Source of the DNA: Cyanophora paradoxa
Taxonomy: Eukaryota > Glaucocystophyceae > Cyanophorales > Cyanophoraceae
Direction of reading: 5' to 3'
Assembly (NCBI GenBank): GCA_004431415.1
Contig: QPMI01000533.1
Span: forward strand, 372,001 to 436,000
DNA length: 64,000 nt
Shown here: positions 11,801 to 23,400 of the stretch, piece by piece
Position numbering within the stretch: position 1 is the stretch's first letter
Layout: each line of letters starts with the position of its first letter
Translations under genes and position numbers: made by a program
Notes under the pieces: generated by a model
Databases searched by the model: none
What the model was told of the DNA's origin: nothing
The model's input: only the letters and a program-made list of their open reading frames with translations

Positions 11801-13803
11801 CCACAGGGGTACCCGGATAATTTTCACCTCTTTCCCAACCTCCACCTCCCGTCTGCCTCACCTTGCCACTCGCCCCTCGGCAGGTACGGCTGCACCGGCG
11901 GCGCGGCCGCGGGCCCTTCCAGGGCAGCGACGTATCCAACGCCTACGCCGAAATATACGGCGGGAGGCCCGGCGGCACCAAGTGCAAGGTAGCCGTACCC
12001 CCCCGGCTGAACCGTATCCCCTCCTGATCCCCCCCCCCAAGGACGACCTGCTGGCTGCGGGCCTGGGTACGCAGGGCGTCATCGCGAACTTCCTCTCCCT
12101 CATGCCCTCGGGGTACGCGATTCGTCCGGCCGGTCGGGGGTACGCGATTTCTTTGCTCCCGCCGAGGCTGCGGCGCAGGTCGGTCGAAGTCGCTCCCGAT
12201 CCGAAGCACGGCAAGGTACCCCCCGGGCTCGATCCTCTCCGTACTCCCCCGTTGCCCTGAATGCCGTACCCCGCCCCAGTGCGTGCGCCTCGCGGCCGAC
12301 TTTGAGGAGCGAGTGGCGTCCATCGTACCCTCCCAGGAGCACCCCGCGCCGGTGCGTCACGCGCAGGGGGGTATGCAGTTAGCTACCTGCGCGGGCGCTG
12401 AGCCGTGGGCCGGCGCAGGCGCCGCGGCCGCGGGCCCCGGAGGTTCCGCTTCGAACCGGCCTCATCGCCCCCGTCCTCCGGTACCCCCCCCCCCGCCACG
12501 TCGATCGATTCCCTGCGGGCTCGTTCGACGTACCCCTCCCAGGAGGGCGGCGGAGTTCTACACGGGCGGGGCGCTGGTACCCCTGGCGACCCTGGGGCGC
12601 ATGTGGCGCCTTTCGTACGAGCCGGCGGTGCCCGTACCCTTCTGGGTCTCGTTCCCCCCCGGCTCGCCCTGCCGGACGCTCATCGGGGCGATCAAGCGAA
12701 TGTTCCCCGGCCTGGCCGCCCCGGGCGGCCTCTTCCACGGGCGCCTGGCCCTGCGCCTCGACTCGGCTGCCCGTACCGCAAGCAGCCCGCGGCACCTTCG
12801 CGGCTCCGGCCCGGGCGCCTGGGCCCCCGGCGCCGACGTCGGCGCCTCGGGGGGTACGGGGTCGCCCACGCACCGCTTCCTCCTACGCCTCGTCGCGCTG
12901 CTCCGGGCGCTCAGGTGACCCTGGCTCGAATCCGCGCGGGACCGCTTTTCCTTAAGCGGCGGCGGCGGCGGCGGCGCGCAGGTCGGCGGACGGCCCGCGC
13001 CTGGCAGTGGGCGCGGTGGCGGAGGCGTGGCGGGACTGGTTCGGGACGGAGCTGGGGGCGGAGGCGGCGGGGGCGGCGGGGGTGGAGGCGGCGATGGCGG
13101 ACGACGAGGCGTCCGTCGCGCGGCTGCTCTGCGCCGAGCTGCTCCCGGGCTCCCTCGAGCCCTCCGCCTCCGACGCCGGCGACGGCCGCGACGAGCCCTG
13201 CATCGACATCGTGCGCCGCGCCCCGTACCCCCGCCCTTCTTCCCCCCCCCCCCTGTATCTCACATCGCCTCAGGTGGCGCCGCTGCGGGAGGGCGCGGCG
13301 CGCGGGGCGTCGGCGGCGGCCGGCGGCCCGCAGACCGCGCCCGACGACTTCGGCAAGTCGGACGGTGACGTCACCCGACGCGCCCCGCGCCCCTCCGGTA
13401 CCCCCCGCGAGCGCTGACCTGACGCGGTACCCCAGACGAGGAGGAGCGGCTGCCCCCCGAGCTCCTTCCACCCCCTCCGCCGCCTCCCCCCCGGGGCCTC
13501 CTCCAGTCCCCCTCGGGCCCTCCCCCGCCGTCTCCGCCGCCCGGCCCGCCCCCGCCCCAGCAGCAGCCCGTTCCCTACTTCCCCGAGCCGTACCCCGGCT
13601 TCGGGGGCGGCTGGGCGGGGCACGGGCAGTGGGGCGCGCCCCCCGGTCACTTCGAGTACCCCCCCTGGCCGGGCCCGCAGCTGGGCGGGCCGGCGTGGGG
13701 GGTACAGGGCCCCGGCCCCGGAGGGCCCTTCGGGGGGGCGCCCATGTTCCCCCCCCACGCGGCCTGGGGCCAGCCCTGGGGCCACCCCTTCCCCCGCTTC
13801 TGA
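5858..13803 (+). CDS. Ala/Pro/Lys-rich protein with a probable LOTUS domain and a duplicated unknown domain
   Basis: Not a recognised orthologue. The N-terminus (from ATG 5858, or the in-frame MEVDEEGG at about 6289) precedes a very long low-complexity A/P/K region (about 6850-9950) resembling histone-H1-like tails. A globular unit then appears twice. The first is at about 10264-10945 (VPLREVLRLW..FW..LPPG.PYRSLVGALRRLYPG, then AEAWADYFGTPL). The second is at about 12540-13225 (VPLATLGRMW..FW.SFPPGSPCRTLIGAIKRMFPG, then AEAWRDWFGTEL). Between them, four short exons (11884-12326) join into a winged-helix segment like OST-HTH/LOTUS. The C-terminus is a P/G/W/F/Y-rich tail (PYFPEPYPGFGGGW to the stop at 13801), typical of RNP-granule proteins. 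I infer RNA binding. Introns are GTACCCC-type, for example 12216-12279. Many other frames are open here only because of the high GC. Confidence 0.6.
7000..9950 (+). repeat. Low-complexity Ala/Pro/Lys coding repeat
   Basis: Nearly 3 kb of degenerate AAAKPA / PAAQPAAQ-type coding repeats within the LOTUS-like gene, for example four near-identical AQPA units around 9095-9130. The coding frame must change near 8450-8550 and 9260-9340, which implies GC-rich introns or indels. All frames are open, so the exact exon structure cannot be read by eye. Confidence 0.65.
11884..12326 (+). other. Probable LOTUS/OST-HTH domain spread over four exons
   Basis: Exons 11884-11988, 12042-12112, 12179-12215 and 12280 to about 12325 join in frame. 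The joined segment contains VSNAYAEIYGGRPGGTKCK, DDLLAAGLGTQGVIANFLSL and VEVAPDPKHGK-CVRLA. The pattern (helix, YG, LGxxxxxxFLxxxP, V-rich beta hairpin, VRL) fits the LOTUS winged helix that binds RNA, RNA G-quadruplexes or DEAD-box helicases. Based on pattern only. Confidence 0.45.
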
Positions 13804-14949
13804 GCGCCGGCGCGACGCGACGCGACGCGGTTTCCTGTACCCCTTTCTGCGGTCGCGCTTCGTTCGCTTCCTGCAGATCGACGGGACGCTGGCTGGCCCA
13901 CGCCGCGGCGCGCGACTACGGCCCACGTGCACGCCCCAAGGGCGACGCGACGCGGACGGTGGCCCGCGCCCGAGTTCCATCTCTCAAGCTTCTCGAACTT
14001 CAAGGCTTCGCGGCGGCGTCTCCATCCAGGGTCCCTATATATCACGCCGACGCGCCCTCTAAGCTCCGACCCCCCGAAGCTCCTCCATCGTTGCTGAGTT
14101 AGCTCTCTGTCTTTTTTTAGCTTCCCAGGCCCCGCGGCCGCTGCTCCCCCTCCTTTTTTACCTTCGAAGTCCCGCCCTATAAGTAGGAGCCCTCCTGGGG
14201 ACCCGAGGGGGGCCTCGGGGGGGTAGACCAGGCTGTTGGAAGGTTAGGCGCGGAGGTAGGCCCAGGCCCAGGGTAGCGGCAGGGGCTTGTTCGTTCCTCG
14301 CGTTGCAAATTGCAGGGGCCGACGCCCTCCTCCAAAATTTCACGAGATATTCATGATTGATCGAAGATCGCTTTGCCGAGTCGAGGCTGCGGGAAGCATG
14401 CGCAGTGCACGTGCATGAGGGGGCGGCCCGAGCTAGCGCTTGAGGGCTAGCTATAGCTCTCAGAGTCTGGGCCCGGGCCGGCTGCGCATGCCAGGCTGAT
14501 GATGATGAGGTCGACAACGCCCTGCCTGAACATTGCGCGCGCGCGGACGTGATTCGAACTTTCGGAACTGTGGTACCGGTCCAGTGGGGGCTTTGATATC
14601 TTTGATATACGTAGTACGCGTACGCGTCGCCGTCACGGCGTCCATCCGATGATCACGGTCCAAGCTTGAAGCGCTGCGGCCGCCGGCCGGGCGCCTTCGA
14701 ATTCGAATTCGAATTCCGAGTTCCGAATTCAAAAGTCCGAATTCTAAGTTCGAATTCATTCGACTCACAGCTGGGCTCGGCCAATCGGGAGTCGAAGCTC
14801 GCCGGCGCCAATCGGGAGTCGAAGCCAGAGTCGATGTTCATGATCATGATCAGTTCATCAGTGTGTTCTGGCCATGGCCATGGCATTGACCGTGGGGCCG
14901 GGGCGGGAAGGCTCTCTTTGAATCCCTTTGAATCCCTTTAAATTAAATC
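13804..14949. other. Intergenic; GAATTC-rich block, otherwise no gene seen
   Basis: AT-richer spacer. At 14698-14760 GAATTC or close variants recur at least six times in about 60 bp. A short direct repeat (CCAATCGGGAGTCGAAGC) occurs at about 14780 and 14810. TGATCA and CCATGG palindromes lie at 14835-14885. No coding potential could be supported. Confidence 0.6.
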
Positions 14950-15245
14950 CCTAGCGGGGGCAGGGCGGGGAGGTCGGGCGCCCCGGCCCGAGGCAAGCGC
15001 TGGAACCGGCCGCGGGGCGCGCGCGAGGGCCGAGGCCGGCCGCAGGGCCGCCAGGCTGCTCCGGATCCGGAGCTCCCGGGGTGCCCGCGGCCCCCGGCGC
15101 CCAAGGCGGAGGCGGAGGCGGAGGCGGAGGCGGAGGAGGGGGCGAGGGAACCGTTGAGGGCCGGGCTGCCTGGGCCCGCTCGTGCCCCGAGTGGTGGAAG
15201 CTCGGGCGCGCCGCCCCCGCCCCCGCCCCGCCGCCCCAGCCGCCG
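14950..15245 (-). pseudogene. Duplicated 3' end of the CNB-domain gene
   Basis: On the minus strand this matches the last exon and stop region of the CNB gene (about 59590-59880), including FHH.GHERAQAA and the shared end CCCCCGCTAGGG. Against that copy it has an extra CCGGC beside GCAGCC (near 15160), which shifts the frame, an expanded GGCGGA tract and other indels. No upstream CNB exons follow. It is a truncated, frameshifted copy lying immediately 3' of the INTS6 fragment. Confidence 0.8.
15103..15137. repeat. (GGAGGC)n hexanucleotide tract
   Basis: Five to six GGAGGC units inside the CNB 3' fragment. The parental copy at 59690-59725 has a shorter C/T-rich equivalent encoding a Ser/Ala run, so this tract has expanded in the duplicate. 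Confidence 0.8.
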
Positions 15246-15477
15246 CCGGCCCTGCGGGGGGCCGGGGAGGGGGGACCACGCGACCACACGGCAAAGCTAA
15301 AGATTCTCTACGTCCTAAATGAGCGGAAATACACTACTTCCCCTTAAGCGCAGTTGGGATCTAGAGTCGAAGCCCCACCCCTTCTCTCTCATTCGCTGAA
15401 GCTTTGCGTCTGATCATGATCATCTGAAATACACCGCCTCACATTGCTAGCTCAAGCGGAATCTGCGGCGCAGGGCC

Positions 15478-16085
15478 TCACGAGGCGGCGGCGAGACCTT
15501 CCATTTGGTCAACGAGGGACCGCCGCTTCTTGTACCCCCGCGCCTGCTCCGCCAGCTCCCGCCACAGACGCCGCTGCCCCTCCGCGTCTGCGAGGCCGAG
15601 CGGTGTCGGTCGCGGGGTACGGCGGCCCACGGGGGGTACGGCGCACCGGGGACGGATCGGACGAAGTCTGCGAGCTCTTCGAAGTCTGAGGGGTACGTCA
15701 GAGCGGCGCGGAACATTGTCCGGGGGCGCCCCGCCCGCACCGGTGCGGGGGCGGCGGAGGAGTCCGATGGCGGAGAGCTTCGTGGGGAGGGGTACGGGCA
15801 CGATTCGCTGGGGGCGGGCGGACATGTCCGCGGGGTGCGGGGAGGATGGCTCGGAAGGGGGACCGGGGGAGCGCTTGGGCGCGAAGGCGGTGGAGGGCGG
15901 GCGGCGCGCGGCGGAGAAGGGGAGGGGCGAGGTGCGGCTGGGCTCGGAGGGGCCGGGGACGGCGGCTGTGGGGGACGGGGATGGGTTGCGGGGGGATGGC
16001 TGGCTGGGCCTGGCACGTGGGGGCGGCGGAGCGGTGGCCGCGGGCGGAGGGGTACCGGTGCCGTTCGCGAGCGCGTTCTCGCGAG
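15478..16085 (-). pseudogene. INTS6 C-terminal fragment, copy A
   Basis: Reads leftward into a stop at 15478-15480 after LVDQMEGLAAAS, closely matching the end of INTS6 (51396). It keeps the C-terminal INTS6/SAGE1 domain (LTYPSDFEELADFVRSVPGA, then the WRELAEQA helix) and the intron between its two halves, so the copy was made at DNA level and not by retroposition. At about 16085 INTS6 similarity stops abruptly inside the Pro/Ala linker and arrestin sequence begins. No VWA domain is present, so it cannot be a complete Integrator subunit. It could still be transcribed as the 3' part of an arrestin-INTS6 chimera. Confidence 0.75.
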
Positions 16086-16800
16086 CGATAGGTGGACCGG
16101 GCGGGGGTACGCGCGCCGAGTTCTCGGTGTTCGGCTTGAGCGGACCGGGTACCTCCACAATGCTCTGCGGGTTACAGGGAAGCGGGTGAGGCGGGACCGG
16201 GGCGTGTGGGGGGTATACGTACGGCTGCGCCCGGGCGCGCCTTCAGCTTGTAGCAGATGCGGGCCTTGTAGCTCCCGCGCTCCTCGTGGAAGCTGCGGGG
16301 GGGTAAGATGGGGGGGGGGCACGGGCATCGCGGCGCGCCTGGAGGGGAGGTCCGGGGGGAGGGGGAAGGAGAAGGGGAACGGGTACTGGCGGGCGCGATT
16401 TCGACCTGGTACGTCGCCATAGGGATCTTGGCCTGTACCGGGGCGCGGGCGTGGGCGGGGGTACAGCGCGCGGGGCGCTGGCGAGGGGGAGGGGGCGGGG
16501 TACCCTGAAGAACTCGTGCTTTCCCTCGAAGTGGTCCGTGACTGTGTGAGAGCTCTTTCCGTCCGACACAGTCCGATGCTCCGTCCACTCCGCCTGCGCG
16601 GCGCTCGGCGCGGGGCGCGCCCGCCGCGGCGCTCGCTCGCGGAGGCTGCGCACCTTTTTGAAGACTTTGACCTTCGGCGCGATGCTGCTGGCTCTCGAGC
16701 TCGTGGGCTGCAGGGGCCGAGCCGCGGTCAGGCGCGGAAGGGGCGGGGACGGCGGGCGGCGCTGCTCGGCCGGGCTGGGGCTCCATCGCAAGACAGGGGC
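16086..16800 (-). pseudogene. Arrestin-like fragment, copy A, joined to INTS6 3' end
   Basis: Exons in 5'-3' order: KVKVFKK, WTEHRTVSDGKSSHTVTDHF with EGKHEFF, KIPMATYQVEIAP, then FHEERGSYKARICYKLKA and VEVPGPLKPNTENSA. This is the arrestin N-terminal fold (beta strands ending in SF..GSYKARI.YKLKA), the cargo-adaptor family that includes alpha-arrestins. Copy B has a further Gln-rich exon (QQFAQSITQQKRQL). Here it is missing and INTS6 sequence takes its place. Introns are short and GTACC-tagged. No convincing start codon. Could be a degraded gene or an expressed fusion. Confidence 0.65.
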
Positions 16801-17443
16801 TCCGATATGTGCGTAGACTCAGTACTAGTAGAGGGCTGCGGCGGCGCGGCGGCTCCGCCGCCCCTGCGGCGGCGGCGCCGCGGCGCGCGGCCGGCCGCGG
16901 GCCTCCGGACCCGTCGGACAGGGTGCAAGCTCGCCCCCGGGGTCTGATCATGAGCCGCGCGCGGACCACTGATGAAACTCAATTGTAACAAAATCTATTT
17001 GCAAACTTAGAAGCTGAAAGGCATCTATTGCTTCTTCTCGTCTGTACATGTGGCCGGTAATTCAAATTCACCAGAAACGATATTCTCGAAATGTGCATGT
17101 GCGTCTTCGCTCGTTATCGACAGCGCTAGCGCTAGCATATACATAAAACGTTAAACGCTGCAGCCGTATCATAAATATCGCCCCATGCAGTCTATCAAAG
17201 GTCTAGATCTATCGTGCTATTGCTCGTACTAACGCACAGCCTGGCAGAAAGACAGAACATGTGCGCGAGGTTACGAAATCAAACTTGAAAGCTCTATATA
17301 TATCTACCATATACGTATACGTAGTACGCCGTACCGGATCGCATTCAAGCTACAACTGAAACTGAGCATTACGTATCTTGCGCTATCATTTGAATTCAAT
17401 GAGGAACCGTGGAACGAGCGTGGCTAGAGCCTGGCTTCGAATT
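16801..17443. other. Transition from GC-rich to AT-richer spacer; no gene seen
   Basis: Composition drops sharply after about 16985. Scattered palindromes (GCTAGCGCTAGC near 17130, TATATATATA near 17295, CGTATACGTAGTACG near 17315). A short GTGGCCGGTAATTCA motif at 17050 recurs near 48908. Confidence 0.5.
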
Positions 17444-20400
17444 CTACTCTCGCGCCTCGCCATTGGCCGCATCGACCTCGGCAATTTGCAGCGCGAGGAG
17501 GCGGTCGGGCTCCAGGGACCGCGCCGCCGCCCGCTGCAGCACGCTGAGCTTGACCTTCCGCAGGCGGCGCAAGAGGGGCAAGAGGATCTGCACGCGCGGA
17601 GGTCGGCCGAGCGACGTTAACGCGGATCGCTCGGGCTTCCATGGGAGGCGCACGGCGAATGCCTCGCGAAGAAAGCGGAGCTGGGCGACGGCCTGCAGCA
17701 GAAGGGCGGCGAGGCTGAGAGCGAGGAGGGCAACCTCGAGGCTGCCCGATCCGCTCGAGGCGGCGGGGCCAAACGCGATCCCCGCGATGACCCCGAAAAT
17801 GCAGATCTGTGCCAGTTGCAAAGAAGGCTCGAGGTCAGACAGATTCGCGATGTCGACAGCTGACTGCGAACGAAGCGCAGACCTCCATGGCACCGGCGAG
17901 CATTTGGACGCCGTTCTCGACGTTGTCGATGTAGGGGCGGACGACGGCGAGGAAGCAGAGGTGCGCGGCGCAGATGGAGAGGAGGACGGCGAGCTGTGCG
18001 GCCACGTTGCGCGACTCGGGGGGGGCCAGGCTGAATCCGCCTGCAGTCAAATTGTGCCGCTTAGTGGCGGTTGAAGTTGGGAAACGACGACGAGTTATCG
18101 ATTACCGAGGACGACGGCGGCCGCAAGCATCTTGGCCATGTCGATAGAGAAGCCGAGGTACGCGCCTCGACGGCAGGCGAACATCTCGAACAGCGGAGCA
18201 AAGCGCTGCACGCCAAATAAGCACGTTACGGTAAATTGAAGGTGGGCGGCCTTGAGCCGGCGCGGGTTGTAGTTGGGTGCGCACGATGAGGCCCTGCGTC
18301 CGGCCAGCGGCCGCGGCGGAGATGGTCCAAGAGCCCTTCATCGTGTGTCGCTCCACATAACTGAAGGCGCGGCGGAAGCCTGACAAGGGGATATTGAATA
18401 TTCGTGAGAATATCGCATATTCGACCAATCATAGTGCATTGCAAATTGATAGTGCATGCACAATGCACATGCGCACTCGCATAGTGCGTACGCGTTCGAC
18501 TAAATTCAATGTTTGTAATGCATTATCGTGTGCAGTCGAACGCACCGTGCGCAGTGCCGACAAGTGCGGTTTTGGCCTTCGAGCTGCCTACCGGGAACGC
18601 CTTCAGCCTCGCGTCTTGCTGTTCAACATGACCGGGATGGCTTTCGATCGTTCGCATCTGCGCATATGTATTCAGCTTGGCTCCACATAGAAATGAACCT
18701 GCACAATTGATATTGCACGAAGGTCGGCATACCTTGCCGGGGCTGGGCCGCGAGAAGAACTTCCAAAGCTGGCGCGACCCAGACACTATCGCGTCCGGGG
18801 AGATCGAAGCGGCGTGCAGTCGCTCCTGTGGGGTACGCGGTATGTGTTGTTCTGCGAAGCTTGGCCGATGTAATTCAAGAACAGCTCGCACCTCGAAAAC
18901 GATCACGCGCTTTTGCTTCACGAGGACATGGATTGCGCGAGCGGAAAGAGCGACGAAAGAGACCGGGACGAGGACCTTCGGGTTCGCAATCAGTCGGAGC
19001 CACGGGATCAGTCGCACTCGCGAAGATCGAACGCACCAGAGCGAGAAGGCCGCAGCCGATCCAAATGGCCTGCCCGCAAGCGATGGCAGACGCGGCATGC
19101 AGCGAGAGCCCCGGAAGCATTACAACCGATGCTTGAATTTCCTGCGGTCATGCGCCCGAGGGCGCCTTCATGACGCAGCAGATCTAGAAGCGTACAAGAA
19201 AAAGATCGAGAAATGGACGAACCAATTTCGGGAAACGAAGGCTTGGCGGCTGCGAGTGGAAAGGGGTCCAGATGAATCACGAATTGAGCAATATTAATGC
19301 AGCATACTGCGACAGACTGCAGATGAGAGCGCGCATGCGCACCAACTGCCCACCCGTGCGCTTCCGAAGGAGACGCTTGAACACGAGCACGGCAACGCCC
19401 CGCATAGCCCACACCGCTATGTACAGGACGAGCGTCCAGAAGCACGCGGTCGCAAAATTGCGCGACGCCTTCGTCGTCGTCATGGGCTCGCGGCCGCGGA
19501 GCAGCCCGGCGCCTGTCTCTGCGCCTCCTCTGATTGTGCTCGAATCTTCCTCTATCAACAACGTCCATGGCGCTGCACAATTCAAATAAGCCGAATTAAT
19601 ATTAATATTGATTCCGACTTGCAACGAGATCTCGAGGCGACGTCGACTGACCGGGCGTGGGCGTCATGAGTGCCCAGCCTGGAGAGCAGAATAAGACGAC
19701 TTCAACCGTTGAACTTGATTCAATAAAATACAGAGACAGTCGCGCACCAAGGCTTTCGCTCATTGACGCGTACGACGCTGGTACCACGTTGCCGACAACG
19801 TGGGCGGTGCTCGCCAGAAATCCGAGCCGCGAGATCAGACTCTGCATGCGCAGGCTACGTTGGCCGCGCCCATGGTATGGCAAGGCGCCCATGGTATGGC
19901 CAGGTATTTAAACTGAGAAGCTCACCACAATGCCTGAGCCGCTTGTCTGCACCTTCGCGCTGATCTCTGCAATGTCGATGTCGAAGGTCGTCTCCTCCCG
20001 GGACGCTGCGGCCTCCGCGGCGACGATGGGCTGCGGCGTACGCTGCACTTCCACAACCACCTCGTGACCTCGGCGTCGGCCAAGGTCTGTTTGTGTTTCC
20101 CCATCCGATTCAGATTCTGCGTCTTCATTATCCTCTTCTATATCTTCTGATCCCGCGGATGTCTGCACGTATATGCGTGCATATCAATCGTATACGTAAT
20201 TATAATAAATTGCGATGTATAGTCCGGAGCCAAATCTTAATCAAAAGCTCACGTACATTCTTCTTGCGTTTGGTCTTCTTCTTAGAAGCTCGCGCGTCTC
20301 CACCGTCGAGCCCATCTGCCTCGCGGGCGCCTTGCTCCTCGTTTCCCCCCGATGCGCCGTTCGAATTCCCTGCTTCTGCTTGAGAGCTCGACCCGAACCT

Positions 20401-23400
20401 GTCTTCTGCGCCGCCACCGGCTCCACCAGAGGCTGCATCGCCACCCGATTTAGCTCCGCCTGGACCGCCGCCGCCGCCGCCGGATGCTGAGGCTCCACCC
20501 CCGCCGCCTCCGCCTGAAGCCGCCGCCCCGCCGCCGCCTCCCCCTGCTGCCGCAGCCCCGCCTCCTCCGCATCCAGCCGCGGCCGCGGCGCCCCCGCCTC
20601 CAGCGGCGGCGGCGCCTCCAGCCGCAGCCGCGGCGCCCCCGGCCACCGCCGCGCCCCCTGCGGCCACAGCATTTGCGCTGACGCCTCCGACAATCGCGAC
20701 CGCTGCTGCTGCGCCGCCTGCAGCCACAGCGTTCGCACTGACCGCCGCCCCGAGCGCTGCGCTCGCCATGGACGCGGCGAAGACGACGCCGACGCTGACG
20801 GCTGCGGTTGCGGACACCGTTGCAACGGTTACGACGGTCATTGTTTTGCCGATAGCGCTGCCCGTCTCTGGTGATAAGACCGAGCGACTTCTCGTGGATC
20901 CGCTGTAGTCAACAGAGACGGAGAGAGGGGCTGAACCCTCCTCGTTGTTGCTGTTGATCGCCACAAACTCGAAACTGTAGGCGCCTTCAGCTAGGCCGGC
21001 TGGAGAAGGTGAATGGGATATGCGCGTTTTGATTAGAAATAAATCAATGCCATTTGAATGCTCATGCGTGCCTGGTATCGACAGCTGATCACCGCCAGCT
21101 GCAGGCAGCGGCACTGGCGTCCCTCTCGCCTGTCGCCAGTACGCGCCCACGATGCCGAACTCGTCGTCGCGCGCCGATGCAAGAACGGTCGCGTTCTGTG
21201 CGGGATCCTCCACTACGACCTGCGACTTGGACAGCGAGACTACCGGCTGCGCGTCCGCTGGGCTTGCGTGAGCATGCGGAGCCATTTAATTTCTGACTGC
21301 CGCAAAATTGATCGCACCCGCGCTGGAGGGGTCTAGTACGTCGACGGTGAGCGACAAGAGCGGCAGGCCCACGACGGCGGCGATCGAGGTCGAGTCGAGG
21401 GCGCGCAGATTGGAGGCCAAGGCATCCACGCCTTGATCCGTGAGCAGCGCCACGCTATGCTGTGTGGATATATATGAGTAATCGCAGAAATCTTAATCAT
21501 CCATCGATATCGCAAGCTTGATCATGATCATGAGCCAATATTGTAGTGCGACATCTTTATGCTATCGCGAGCAGATTCAGATCGCTTTAGCTATAGGTGC
21601 AGCTCATTCGAATTCGCTACTTATTACTGATTAATATAAATGTAAGAGGCTTGCCTCGATGATGACAGAGCCAGAACGGTACGAGATTCCGTAGATGCGG
21701 TGCGCCGACACGCCCTCTGCCTTTGCCAGCATCTTGATTCTGGAGGGCCGGACCGGACGCGAATGTCAAAGCGCAAAAATCGAAGAAAACGAGCTTGCAA
21801 ATTTGCGGTGGCGGCGCACAGTGCCGGATCAGTTGCCGTAGGATAGACGCGGGTGAATTCCGCATACTCGCCATCGAAGCGCATCGAGACGAACACGCGC
21901 CGCGCGCGGGCCACGTTGACTGTTCCGACCGTGGAGGAGGAACGTCCCGTGGAGTTTGATACGACTGTGAGGTTGAAGAAGTACGTGCCCTGCTTCGGTC
22001 GCAGGACGGACGCGACGCAGGACTGGCCATGGACGTCGACGCCATCCGCGGCCGGCTGGATGCTGTCCGTGAATGCGAGAGGAGACGAGACCTGCCCGCG
22101 CGCGAAATTGCAAGTGAGGTGTGGCCGTGGTATATACACGTATAGAGAGCTGATAATTATGTCATAAATAAATGTGAAGGTAAACAAACCAGGCTCCACA
22201 GGCAGAGGATTGAGCCGCCATCTGTATCGCTGCTGAGCGTGCCGTTGAGGATGATGCTAGAGGTTGGCAGTTCGACAGATGCAGAGGTCGAGAAGACTGC
22301 ACGCGGAAAGAGATTGGGTGGGAGGGTACTAGTGGGTGACGCGGAAGGTGTTGGACTTGGCTCGGGCGGTATCGGAGACGGCGTCGGATCGGGTTGTATC
22401 GATAGCGGAGAGGGCGAAGGCGTCGGGGGTGCGGTTGGCAAAGCAGTCGGCGCTGCGCGTGTACATGTGCGTCGAAGTCACGTCATTTCGTGAGCTCGAC
22501 AAACATTGAAGGACGCACTCGCGATTGGAGGAAGCGGTGTCGGTGTCACGATCAGTGTCGGGGCTGCTGAAATCATTTCCGGGAAAAGGCCTGCAGAAAG
22601 TAGAGCTCAATTCCAATCTCGGAGCATATAATTTTAGCGAGTTATGGTTCATGATCATATCGCAAATCAATTACCGGAGTCCAGATCGGAGATTGAGAGC
22701 CGCACGAGCGGCGTGTTTGATGCTGTGCTGGGGTTCCTCATCCCCGCGTAATAGAGGAATTTTCCATCGAGGGAGCGATGCATGTCGTAAAGGTGCAAGG
22801 AGCCATCTATAGAGCTGTCTCGAACGACCAAAGAACGAAGGAGAGTGCCGTTCTCAACAGACCAGAAGCGGATGTAACCTTGCTGGTCTCCCGAGATGAG
22901 GGCCTTGCCGCCGGAAGAAAAGGCGACTCCAACAATGCTCATGCTTAGACCTCCTAAGCCAGGCAAGGCATGGTTCATGGCACGCAACTGGGTGCCGTTT
23001 TGCATAGAGAACAATCGCACGGATCCTGTCGAGCCTTCTCCGATGGCGACAAGGTCGTTGCTCGGTGAGATCGCCGCGCACAGGGCACCCCCACTGATGC
23101 TCGTAGACCAGAGAAGGGTGCCATTTGCAGAGTACCAGACGCGTACGCTGTTGCCGGCCGCAACGATGTAGCTTCCGTCGGCAGAGACTGACAGCGCAAC
23201 TGCCACGAAGGGATCGTTCGTGGGATCGATGCCAGGTACGGTTAGGTTGCGAGTAGGAACGCCGCTTGCCACTTCCGACACTTGGACGAGATTCATTTGA
23301 CCCCAGGAGGTCACAATAAATGCAGAGTCAGGTGTGAAAGCGACATCATAATTGATAGAAGTCGCGCCGGGCGGTCCGTTTAAGTAAGGCGGTCCAGCAA

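Noticed and set aside
15478-16085. Processed (retroposed) INTS6 pseudogene
   Set aside because: The intron between the two halves of the C-terminal domain and the 3' flanking DNA are both copied, so this is DNA duplication.
20200-20825. Plus- and minus-strand Arg/Pro-rich ORFs opposite the Gly/Ala tract
   Set aside because: They are the complement and shifted frames of the Gly-rich exon of the PKD/TRP-like gene, with no conserved motif.
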